Shown: positions 1 through 5,388 of the stretch, piece by piece
Layout of the letters: each line of letters opens with the position of its first letter
Numbering within the stretch: the stretch's first letter is position 1
From: Crocinitomix sp.
Lineage (GTDB): Bacteria; Bacteroidota; Bacteroidia; Flavobacteriales_D; Crocinitomicaceae
DNA: 5,440 nt
Assembly (NCBI GenBank): GCA_020849935.1
Contig: JADZFJ010000089.1
Span: 1 to 5,440 of the forward strand
Direction: 5' to 3'
Program-made: the position numbers and the translations under genes
The notes under the pieces: model-generated
Told to the model about the DNA's origin: nothing
The model's input: only the letters and a program-made list of their open reading frames with translations
The model's database searches: none

Positions 1-538
1 GGATAATTTTAATGTGAATTTCTTGGACACGATCTGCCCACTTACTCATTGGTGCGCGTAATTCGAGGTCAGCTAGATGTGCTAATTTTCCTCCATCTTT
101 ACCTGTAAGTGCCACCACAAACATACCTTTCTCTTTCGCTTTTTCAGCTGCGTTAATGACATTTTGAGAATTACCACTCGTTGAAATCGCCAACAAAACA
201 TCGTTTTTACCGCCAATACTTTCTACAAACCTCGAAAAAATAAATTCATACCCGTAATCGTTTGAAATACAAGTGATATGAGAAGGGTCTGAAATTGCAA
301 TGGCTGCTAAAGGACCTCTATTTTCTCTAAATCTACCAGTCATTTCTTCAGCAAAATGCATGGCATCACTCATTGAACCACCATTTCCGCACGAAATTAC
401 TTTTCCTCCCGACTTAATCGCACGAATCATTTCATCACCAGCACGTTTTATTTTATCAAAATTATCTTGATTATCAATAAATTGAGACAAAATTTCCTTT
501 GCCTCTAAAAAATGGTCTATTATTTGTTTAGCACTCAT
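1..538 (-). CDS. gmhA: Sedoheptulose-7-phosphate isomerase GmhA (3' end cut by window edge)
   Basis: Cytoplasmic isomerase that converts sedoheptulose 7-phosphate to heptose 7-phosphate, the first step towards ADP-heptose for lipopolysaccharide or other surface glycans. I translated 179 codons from the ATG at 538-536; the stop lies outside the window. The protein is a single SIS (sugar isomerase) domain and aligns with E. coli GmhA (192 residues, recalled from memory) essentially without gaps. Visible landmarks are the SCGNGGS loop (49-55), DAMHFAEE with H61 and E65, SND at 92-94, the phosphate-binding STSGNS (119-124), LTGKDGG (144-150) and ADRVQEIH with Q172. The first base of codon 180 is C, as expected for the conserved catalytic histidine at that position in E. 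coli. About a dozen residues should be missing. There is no Shine-Dalgarno sequence before the start. It is transcribed leftward, divergent from the secreted protein at 651. The family call is secure; which heptose-containing product it serves cannot be told here. Confidence 0.95.
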   Translation of the reverse strand, partial: MSAKQIIDHFLEAKEILSQFIDNQDNFDKIKRAGDEMIRAIKSGGKVISCGNGGSMSDAMHFAEEMTGRFRENRGPLAAIAISDPSHITCISNDYGYEFIFSRFVESIGGKNDVLLAISTSGNSQNVINAAEKAKEKGMFVVALTGKDGGKLAHLADLELRAPMSKWADRVQEIHIKII

Positions 539-555
539 TAAAAATAAAGTTTTAC

Positions 556-563
556 CAAATGTA
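556..563 (-). promoter_or_regulatory. Candidate -7 box for gmhA
   Basis: On the minus strand this reads TACATTTG, a full match to the Bacteroidota -7 consensus TAnnTTTG. It would start transcription about a dozen bases before the gmhA ATG. A TTG lies 16 bases upstream (580-582), slightly closer than the usual spacing of about 17-23. AT-rich intergenic DNA produces such matches by chance, so this is only a candidate. Confidence 0.4.
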
Positions 564-608
564 ACAAAAATGTATCGATCAATTCCATATACTTTGTGAA
601 ACTTCTCT

Positions 609-616
609 TATATTTG
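609..616 (+). promoter_or_regulatory. Candidate -7 box for the secreted protein gene at 651
   Basis: TATATTTG matches the Bacteroidota -7 consensus TAnnTTTG and would give a leader of roughly 25-30 bases before the ATG at 651. I see no TTG at the expected -33 distance (about 585-591); the nearest TTTG (593-596) is too close. The call rests on the -7 box and its position alone. Confidence 0.4.
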
Positions 617-650
617 GGAGATGATCGTGCGAAAAAGAAAAAATTAATTT

Positions 651-1073
651 ATGAAAAGTACACTATTACTAGTTTTAATGGCATTTTTAGGGGTTGCGGC
701 GAATGCACAAACCGGATGTATTGCAGAATGGAAAAAAGTTTTTGCGGAAAGAGGAGCCTATTCAGTAGCTGATGACATGCACCGCAATGTTTATATTAGT
801 TTTATTGAAGAAAACGAATCTTATTGCGTTTTAGGAAAAGCAAGAGTTGAAAATGGCAAAATTGTCGCTGTCTTTTTACAGTACGAAGATGAAACTTACG
901 AATTAATGGACATGAAATTGGTTAATAAAGAAGGTCGTCTTGCAGGAATCGAAAATGGAATCTCTGAGGAAATTATCAACGAAGAAGGAAAACATTTTTA
1001 TGTCATCTTTGTCGATAAATTAAAACCAAAGAAAAAAGAATACAAAACTGTTGGTGGACCTCCTGTAGATTAG
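651..1073 (+). CDS. Small secreted protein of unknown function
   Basis: The product is 140 residues and I cannot assign a function. Residues 1-19 form a classical Sec signal peptide: K2, a hydrophobic stretch from about 4 to 17, and an ANA cleavage site before Q20. This predicts a mature protein of about 121 residues in the periplasm or outside. There is no lipobox, since C23 is preceded by TG, so it is not an obvious lipoprotein. The mature part has two cysteines (C23 and C59) that could form a disulfide. It shows alternating patterns suggestive of beta strands (about 45-52, 57-64, 70-78, 115-122) and a basic KPKKK patch near residues 125-129. It loosely resembles small hypothetical secreted proteins I recall from Flavobacterium genomes, but I cannot name a family. 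The start follows an A-rich stretch and a -7-like box. It is convergent with the EEP gene, with no terminator hairpin between them. Confidence 0.8.
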   Translation: MKSTLLLVLMAFLGVAANAQTGCIAEWKKVFAERGAYSVADDMHRNVYISFIEENESYCVLGKARVENGKIVAVFLQYEDETYELMDMKLVNKEGRLAGIENGISEEIINEEGKHFYVIFVDKLKPKKKEYKTVGGPPVD

Positions 1074-1094
1074 TCCTTAGAGACTCTGAACTTC

Positions 1095-2129
1095 CTACTT
1101 GAATAGGATATCTACATAAATAGGTAAGTGATCTGCATAACCACCATTGTAGACATAACCAACATAGGTCCGATTAGTGGTTTTACCAATTCCGTCTTTT
1201 TCAGGAGTCAATAAAAATTCGGCATCAAAAATTTGGGCACAATTAAGTTGTGTATAAATGGTGTTTTGGCTGTCCAGTAAATTTGCATTCACAATAAACT
1301 GGTCCAAAATTCCCCATTCATGTTCGTATTTATGGGTGCCTTTTTTAAATTCATATTGCCAAATCATATTAAGTAAGTCGCCGCTTTGCATGTCTGCAAC
1401 AGTCTTTTTGGCGCGTAGAATGGATAACATACTTTCGTCCGTTGGGTGATCATTAAAATCGCCCATGGCAATAATTTTAGCCGTTGGCGAAGCCACCGAT
1501 ATCGAATCAAATTTGGCTCGGAGCACTTGAGCTGCAAAATTTCGTTTCGGTAAAGTGGCCATTAAACCACCATACCGCGATGGCCAATGGTTCACAAAAA
1601 CGTGCAAAGTGTCCCCACCAACAATGCCTTTGGTGTACAAAATATCTCTCGATGGGCTACTATTAGCTTCCGGAAAATTAAGTTTTATCGATTCGAACGA
1701 AACAAAAGTAAAAAACTGCGGACGATACAACAAAGCTACATCAATCCCACGGGTGTCATCGCAATCCTTAAATACAATTTCGTAACCAAACGCTTTTAAA
1801 GGCGAGTTTTTCACCAAGTCGTTCAAACATTCAATATTTTCCACTTCGCACAAACCAATCACAGCAGGCGGTTCCCATTCGCCCAGTGCCATGACAGTTT
1901 TACCAATTTTGTTCAGCTTATCGTAGTAACGGTTAAACGTCCAATACCGCATCCCTTCTTTCGTAAATTCGTCGTCATTTTTTAACGAATCATTGGTTGG
2001 ATGAAACAGATTTTCGACATTATAAAACATAATCCGCACCCCTTTGTTGAGTTGTTGAGGATTTTGTCCAAAACTCACAATTCCACTAAAAAGCAGCAGT
2101 GTTCCAATAAACAATTTATATAAATTCAT
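1095..2129 (-). CDS. Secreted endonuclease/exonuclease/phosphatase (EEP) family protein
   Basis: An exported metal-dependent phosphohydrolase of the EEP (DNase I-like) fold; the substrate could be nucleic acid, a phospholipid head group or another phosphoester, and the sequence does not decide which. Using the ATG at 2129 it has 344 residues: signal peptide 1-21 ending SFG before Q22, then one EEP domain filling the rest. Expected EEP positions are present: N37 in FYNVENLF, E95 in LCEVEN, RGIDVALLY (127-135), H181 in NHWPSR, D224 and N226 in GDFND, D276 in GILDQF, and D333/H334 in ADHLPIY. It therefore looks catalytically intact. An ATG two codons upstream (2135) gives 346 residues, but GAAGGA lies about five bases before the ATG at 2129 and overlaps the upstream one, so I prefer 2129. 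A TACTTTTG box (2140-2147) overlaps this ribosome site and is probably too close to be its promoter. No intrinsic terminator follows the stop. Confidence 0.9.
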   Translation of the reverse strand: MNLYKLFIGTLLLFSGIVSFGQNPQQLNKGVRIMFYNVENLFHPTNDSLKNDDEFTKEGMRYWTFNRYYDKLNKIGKTVMALGEWEPPAVIGLCEVENIECLNDLVKNSPLKAFGYEIVFKDCDDTRGIDVALLYRPQFFTFVSFESIKLNFPEANSSPSRDILYTKGIVGGDTLHVFVNHWPSRYGGLMATLPKRNFAAQVLRAKFDSISVASPTAKIIAMGDFNDHPTDESMLSILRAKKTVADMQSGDLLNMIWQYEFKKGTHKYEHEWGILDQFIVNANLLDSQNTIYTQLNCAQIFDAEFLLTPEKDGIGKTTNRTYVGYVYNGGYADHLPIYVDILFK

Positions 2130-2134
2130 ACACA

Positions 2135-2140
2135 TCCTTC
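2135..2140 (-). promoter_or_regulatory. Shine-Dalgarno-like site that decides the EEP start
   Basis: On the minus strand GAAGGA sits five bases before the ATG at 2129 and overlaps the first base of the alternative ATG at 2135. Purine-rich sites this good are uncommon in Bacteroidota; none of the other genes in this window has one. It supports the internal ATG as the real start. Confidence 0.5.
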
Positions 2141-2169
2141 AAAAGTAAACGGAAAATTGCAATTTCAGC

Positions 2170-2212
2170 CCTTAAGTTAATTAATCTTAGCTTAAAAAAT
2201 CATTAATTAAGG
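2170..2212. repeat. AT-rich imperfect inverted repeat upstream of the EEP gene
   Basis: CCTTAA-g-TTAAT (2170-2181) pairs with ATTAATTAAGG (2202-2212), giving an 11-pair stem with one bulged base and a 20-base loop. No T tract follows on either strand, so it is not an obvious terminator. Closer to the gene, AAATTGCAATTT (2154-2165) is a perfect 12-base palindrome. Either could be an operator for the leftward EEP gene or simply AT-rich chance. Confidence 0.35.
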
Positions 2213-2242
2213 CATAATTTAGTTGTTTGGTGTTCTTTGTTT

Positions 2243-2372
2243 GGGCGTTCCTTTTTTGGTTGGATGAACCACCCAAAAAAGGCCACGCTGTCCGTTATAG
2301 TCCCAGACATTCCGACCCCCAACGCGTTGGGGATCGGAATCGTCGGGGAGCTGCCACTTCCATCGTTCACGC
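2243..2372. repeat. Structured, locally GC-rich intergenic repeat-like element with two hairpins
   Basis: This stretch is clearly more GC-rich than its surroundings and has no coding character. It opens with GGGCGTT (2243-2249). A perfect 10-bp hairpin follows (arms 2250-2259 and 2273-2282, CCTTTTTTGG/CCAAAAAAGG), then a single-stranded spacer (2283-2300) containing CTGTCCGTTATAG, a long hairpin (2301-2349), and a tail GCTGCCACTTCC...TTCACGC (2350-2372). From memory, and unchecked, flavobacterial genomes carry many dispersed intergenic elements that start GGGCGTT, contain CTGTCCGTTATA and CCACTTC blocks around variable hairpins, and end in ACGC. This looks like one copy. It lies beyond the SPFH terminator, upstream of the EEP gene on the same strand. 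No second copy is present in the window, so its repeat nature is inference. A structured RNA or a mobile-element remnant are alternatives. Confidence 0.55.
2301..2349. repeat. Long hairpin with a 16-base perfect palindrome at its tip
   Basis: The core CCCCAACGCGTTGGGG (2317-2332) is a perfect palindrome. Beyond a C/A mismatch (2316, 2333), ATTCCGA (2309-2315) pairs with TCGGAAT (2334-2340). After a bulged C at 2341, TCCCAGAC (2301-2308) pairs with GTCGGGGA (2342-2349) with one A/G mismatch. In total about 22 of 24 positions pair. No T tract follows on either strand, so it is not a standard intrinsic terminator. It forms the second structured block of the element around it. Confidence 0.7.
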
Positions 2373-2406
2373 AAAAAAAATCCCCGTTCAAAAAATCAAA
2401 CGGGGA
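2373..2406 (-). terminator. Intrinsic terminator of the SPFH gene
   Basis: Read on the minus strand, TCCCCGTT (2406-2399) and AACGGGGA (2388-2381) form a perfect 8-bp stem with a 10-base loop, followed directly by eight T (2380-2373). It begins 24 bases after the SPFH stop codon. The plus strand has no T run after the hairpin, so it acts leftward only. Confidence 0.88.
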
Positions 2407-2430
2407 AATTAAAAAAGTGTTTAAGGATGA

Positions 2431-3354
2431 TTATTCGTCACCTTCGCTAGCTTCTTGTAGTTTTTTACCAATCAAGGTGCCATTTACAATTTGTTGTTGG
2501 AAATCCGCCATCGCACTTGGCGAATGAGGAATCAAAATCGAGGTGTTTTTACCATTTTGACCAATATTATTTAAGGTATCAAAATATTGCGTCAACAATA
2601 CAAACTGCATGACCTCTTCGTGGGTAATATTTTTAAGCGATTTTTGGAAATCTTCTACCGATTCTTTAAAACCACGTACAATTTCAAGTCGTTGTTGCGC
2701 AATCCCTTCTCCCGATAAACGTTTCGATTCAGCATCGGCTTCAGCAGCTTTTACCACCGTAATTTTATTTGCTTCTGCACGTTCCATTGTTGCTTCCTTG
2801 TCTCGTTTAGCCGCGTTAATTCGGTTCATCGATTCTTTTACATTGGCATCTGGATCAATATCCGTAATCAACGCTTTTACAATATTATAACCGTAATCAT
2901 CCATCGAGTCTGCCAAATTTTGACGAACTGCTTGTGCAATGTCCTCTTTTTTCGCAAAAACATCATCTAATTCCATTTTAGGAACCTCCGCACGCACATC
3001 ATCAAAAATATACGATGCAATTTGATGACGGTGATTATCCAACGCATAATGCGCGTCAAAAATCTTATTATCCATTACCTGAAATTGAACTGAAACTCGC
3101 AAATGAACAAATACATCATCACGTGTTTTTGTCTCAACATCCACGTCCAATTGCTGAACCCGCATGTTAATAATTCCTGCTTTTTGATCAATAAAAGGAA
3201 TAATCATCCCAAAACCAGGCGAAGCCATACGTTTAAATTTCCCTAAACGTTGAATCACATAAATCTTTTTTTCAGGGACAATAATCACCGATTTAATAAT
3301 TAAGAATAATAGGAGCACGCCTCCAACTACAATAGGTATCAATTCTTCTTCCAT
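2431..3354 (-). CDS. SPFH/band 7 membrane protein, hypersensitive-induced-response (HIR)-like
   Basis: A stomatin/prohibitin/flotillin/HflK-type protein, 307 residues. Such proteins oligomerise on membranes and organise microdomains or regulate proteases and transporters; the role of this one is unknown. Residues about 5-26 form one hydrophobic N-terminal anchor. The SPFH domain follows, from VPEKKIYVIQRLGKF (27-41) through SPGFGMIIPFID to about residue 190. An Ala/Glu-rich stretch (about 180-235: AAKRDKEATMERAEANK..., AAEADAESKRLSGEGIAQQR) is the usual coiled coil. The C-terminal part has LLTQYFDTLNNIG and ILIPHSP. RVQQLDVDVETKTRDDVFV, DIDPDANVKESMNRINAA and the TQYFDT...IPH segment match plant HIR proteins, as I recall them, better than HflK or QmcA. 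The start is preceded by an A-rich stretch with no Shine-Dalgarno site. No NfeD-like partner gene is adjacent; the gene stands alone with its own terminator and is divergent from fabD. I see no perfect TAnnTTTG box upstream. Confidence 0.92.
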   Translation of the reverse strand: MEEELIPIVVGGVLLLFLIIKSVIIVPEKKIYVIQRLGKFKRMASPGFGMIIPFIDQKAGIINMRVQQLDVDVETKTRDDVFVHLRVSVQFQVMDNKIFDAHYALDNHRHQIASYIFDDVRAEVPKMELDDVFAKKEDIAQAVRQNLADSMDDYGYNIVKALITDIDPDANVKESMNRINAAKRDKEATMERAEANKITVVKAAEADAESKRLSGEGIAQQRLEIVRGFKESVEDFQKSLKNITHEEVMQFVLLTQYFDTLNNIGQNGKNTSILIPHSPSAMADFQQQIVNGTLIGKKLQEASEGDE

Positions 3355-3655
3355 ATTTTTTTGGTTAATTTTAACTTATCATGCCCTACAAATCCGCACG
3401 ATTGGATTTCAATAATAAATCTATTTTTTTGTTTAAATATAATAAAAATTAATATTCAATTTGGTTTTACAGAAATTCTTTAACTTAAAATAATCCCGCA
3501 CGTTCTCTACTAAAATGTGTCAAGTTCAAATTCGAACAAAAATTAAAACCCCATCTAATCTAAAACAGAAATACTTTCTAAACGAAAATTCAGCAGAAAA
3601 CAATGATTTTCGTAATTTCCCTTAAATTTGTCTCAAATCAATTAGATAATCGACT
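3355..3655. other. Divergent intergenic region between the SPFH gene and fabD
   Basis: This is a 301-base AT-rich region that must hold the promoters for both flanking genes. On the fabD side there is a -7-like box (3623-3630). On the SPFH side only a degenerate box is seen (TATATTTA on minus, 3434-3441, with a TTG 14 bases upstream, which is short). AAATCC/GGATTT (3390-3395 and 3404-3409) could form a weak 6-bp hairpin with an 8-base loop in the SPFH leader. I see no tRNA, riboswitch or convincing small gene. Confidence 0.6.
3623..3630 (+). promoter_or_regulatory. Candidate -7 box for fabD
   Basis: TAAATTTG matches the Bacteroidota -7 consensus TAnnTTTG and would place the transcript start about 20 bases before the ATG at 3656. 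No TTG is present at the expected -33 distance (about 3599-3605). Position and exact match support it; the missing upstream half and AT richness argue for caution. Confidence 0.45.
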
Positions 3656-4537
3656 ATGAAAGCATACGTTTTTCCTGGGCAAGGTGCTCAATTTATTGGA
3701 ATGGGTAAGGACCTTTATGAACAATCAACGTTGGCACAAACCATGTTTGAAAGAGCAAACGAAATTTTAGGGTTCAGAATTACGGATATTATGTTTAACG
3801 GAACCGATGAAGAATTGAAAGAAACAAAGGTAACCCAACCTGCCATATTTTTGCACTCGGTCATTTTGGCTAAAGTTTTAGGAAATGAGTTTAAACCAGA
3901 AATGGTTGCGGGACATTCATTGGGCGAATTATCGGCATTGGTGGCAAATGGGGTTTTAAATTTTGAAGATGGATTAAAACTCGTTTCACAACGTGCCCTC
4001 GCCATGCAAAAAGCTTGCGAAGCTGTGCCCTCAACCATGGCAGCAATTTTAGGTTTAGAGGATGAAGTGGTTGAAAAAATTTGTTCAGAAATTAATGGAG
4101 TAGTGGTGGCAGCGAATTATAATTGTCCAGGTCAATTAGTTATTTCTGGCGAAATTAATGCTGTAAATGAAGCTTGTCAAAAATTGACTGAAGCTGGTGC
4201 AAAACGAGCACTTGTTTTACTTGTTGGGGGTGCATTTCATTCCCCTTTAATGGAGCCTGCACGTGAAGAATTAGCCGCTGCAATTGCCGCAACAACTTTT
4301 AGCACACCTAGTTGCCCAGTTTATCAAAACGTTACTGCCAACGCTGTTTCAGATCCAATTGCTATTAAAGAAAATTTGATGAAACAATTAACCGCGCCTG
4401 TAAAATGGACACAAACCATGGAGCAAATGATTGCCGATGGATGTACATCAGTGGTGGAAGTTGGTCCTGGTAAGGTATTGCAAGGTTTATTCAAAAAAAT
4501 CGACCGACAATTTCCAACCGAAAGCGCTGCAATTTAA
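3656..4537 (+). CDS. fabD: Malonyl-CoA:acyl carrier protein transacylase FabD
   Basis: Cytoplasmic enzyme of type II fatty acid synthesis that moves malonyl from CoA to acyl carrier protein, supplying the extender unit for the FabH/FabF condensations. The protein has 293 residues, close to the roughly 310 usual for bacterial FabD. The ordered landmarks of the acyltransferase fold are all present: FPGQGAQ (6-12, oxyanion-region Q9), the nucleophile elbow GHSLGE with S88, R113 in SQRALAMQ (carboxylate binding), H195 in GAFHSPLM (catalytic), Q244 in MKQLTAPVKW, and VEVGPGKVL (267-275). Nothing suggests loss of activity. No ribosome site precedes the ATG, but a -7-like box does. It is not beside other fatty acid genes here, being divergent from the SPFH gene and closed by its own terminator, so it is probably monocistronic. 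A polyketide-type acyltransferase is unlikely given the stand-alone length. Confidence 0.96.
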   Translation: MKAYVFPGQGAQFIGMGKDLYEQSTLAQTMFERANEILGFRITDIMFNGTDEELKETKVTQPAIFLHSVILAKVLGNEFKPEMVAGHSLGELSALVANGVLNFEDGLKLVSQRALAMQKACEAVPSTMAAILGLEDEVVEKICSEINGVVVAANYNCPGQLVISGEINAVNEACQKLTEAGAKRALVLLVGGAFHSPLMEPAREELAAAIAATTFSTPSCPVYQNVTANAVSDPIAIKENLMKQLTAPVKWTQTMEQMIADGCTSVVEVGPGKVLQGLFKKIDRQFPTESAAI

Positions 4538-4568
4538 CTAACTGCAAGTAAATTACTGCGAAATTATA

Positions 4569-4601
4569 AACCAAGGTTAAAATAACTTGGTTACTTTTTT
4601 T
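4569..4601 (+). terminator. Intrinsic terminator of fabD
   Basis: AACCAAG (4569-4575) pairs with CTTGGTT (4586-4592), seven perfect pairs; an inner TTA/TAA extends the stem around a bulged G and an AAA loop. The sequence AC and then seven T (4595-4601) follow. It begins about 30 bases after the fabD stop and separates fabD from the OmpA-like gene. Confidence 0.85.
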
Positions 4602-4638
4602 CATTTTGGACATTATACTTAAAACAAACTGTTCATCA

Positions 4639-5307
4639 ATGAAAAAAATTGGTCTTTTATTCGTCTTATTTATTTTTGCTATCGCTGGGTTCTCACAAGA
4701 AAAGGCCCATGTCAAAATCAGGGTAATTGATTTTAAAGATCAACCCATTCCACAAGCCGAGGTGTTTTTTCACAATACCAGAGAAAATTCCGTAATTAGT
4801 GGAATTACCAATGCAACGGGCAATTTAGAATTGGATCTTCCAGCAGGTTTATACACCGTTCGCCTTAAAACAATGAATGGAAACAAAGATTACACAGAAA
4901 TCGAAATTCCAACCTTAGGTCCAAATGAATTTTATAATAATATCAATATCATTATTCAATTTGAAGAGGATAAGTCATTTACCTTAACCGATCTTTATTT
5001 TGAAACGGGTAAATCCATTATCAAACCTGAATCATATGCTAAATTAAACGAATTGGTGGCGTATTTAAAATTAAAATCAAGCCTTAAAATTCAAATTTCA
5101 GGACATACGGATAATCAAGGTGAAGAAGAAGCCAACCTGACTTTGTCTAAAAATCGTGCAAATGCCGTGCGTGATTATTTGGTCAAAAATGGTATTCAAA
5201 CAAGTCGTATAATTACGGTAGGCTTAGGCGAAACTAAACCTATTGCTTCAAATGACACTGAATCGGGTCGGGCTTTTAACCGCCGAATCGAAATTCAAAT
5301 CTTATAA
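4639..5307 (+). CDS. Periplasmic OmpA-family protein with N-terminal transthyretin-like domain
   Basis: A likely cell-wall-linked envelope protein of 222 residues. Residues 1-20 are a signal peptide (MKK, hydrophobic core, ending GFSQ). Residues about 24-90 resemble a carboxypeptidase-regulatory/transthyretin-like beta-sandwich (VKIRVIDFKDQPIPQAEV, then ATGNLELDLPAGLYTVRL). Residues about 114-222 are an OmpA C-terminal domain: LYFETGKSIIKPES, GHTDNQG with D158, LSKNRANAVRDYL with R173, and FNRRIEI. D158 and R173 have the 15-residue spacing of the pair that binds diaminopimelate in peptidoglycan in Acinetobacter OmpA. There is no beta-barrel and no lipobox cysteine, so it is predicted to be soluble in the periplasm or held by partners. 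The frame is open back to a TTG at 4606, but that would put 11 unlikely residues before the signal peptide and reach the terminator, so I use the ATG at 4639. No perfect promoter box is seen; TCATTTTG (4601-4608) is one base off. Confidence 0.9.
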   Translation: MKKIGLLFVLFIFAIAGFSQEKAHVKIRVIDFKDQPIPQAEVFFHNTRENSVISGITNATGNLELDLPAGLYTVRLKTMNGNKDYTEIEIPTLGPNEFYNNINIIIQFEEDKSFTLTDLYFETGKSIIKPESYAKLNELVAYLKLKSSLKIQISGHTDNQGEEEANLTLSKNRANAVRDYLVKNGIQTSRIITVGLGETKPIASNDTESGRAFNRRIEIQIL

Positions 5308-5354
5308 ATTGTTTTGACCGTTAGTTGGTCTTTTTGTTAACCCAACAAATTAAT

Positions 5355-5388
5355 GGGGGGTGTCCTAAAAATCGATGCCCCCTTTTTT
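5355..5388 (+). terminator. Intrinsic terminator after the OmpA-like gene
   Basis: GGGGG (5355-5359) pairs with CCCCC (5378-5382). The stem can extend inward by four pairs (TGTC with GATG, two of them wobble) past a bulged G, and six T (5383-5388) follow directly. It starts 48 bases after the stop codon. A weaker GACC/GGTC hairpin followed by five T lies just before it, near 5317-5336, and may assist. The remaining bases to 5440 show no gene. Confidence 0.8.

Noticed and set aside
1258..1799. Several 60-76 codon plus-strand frames inside the EEP gene
   Set aside because: Antisense shadows of a well-supported gene with intact catalytic motifs.
2203..2527. Overlapping open frames on both strands (2203-2391 minus, 2227-2412 and 2237-2527 plus)
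   Set aside because: They run through the hairpin element and terminator, and one enters the SPFH gene antisense. Low-complexity content with no protein family signs; explained by the GC-rich repeat lacking stops.
2609..2890. 93-codon plus-strand frame, serine/alanine-rich
   Set aside because: Antisense shadow of the coiled-coil part of the SPFH gene.
3381..3452. Small open frame of 23 codons starting ATGCCC
   Set aside because: Very short, no recognisable features, and composition typical of AT-rich noncoding DNA.
3522..3536. AGTTCAAATTCGAAC resembling a tRNA T-arm
   Set aside because: No matching acceptor, D or anticodon arms nearby; it is just an imperfect palindrome.
3515..3625. Small open frame of 36 codons (MCQVQI...) in the SPFH-fabD intergenic region
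   Set aside because: No ribosome site, an unremarkable lysine/asparagine-rich composition expected from AT-rich DNA, and its stop lies inside the candidate fabD -7 box. Likely chance.
3715..4038. 107-codon minus-strand frame
   Set aside because: Antisense shadow of fabD, which has all its family motifs on the plus strand.
4606..4638. TTG-initiated N-terminal extension of the OmpA-like protein
   Set aside because: It would place 11 residues, including a cysteine, before an otherwise perfect signal peptide and abuts the fabD terminator.
4491..4715. 74-codon minus-strand frame spanning the fabD end and the OmpA-like start
   Set aside because: It crosses a clear terminator and the signal peptide of the next gene; no family resemblance.
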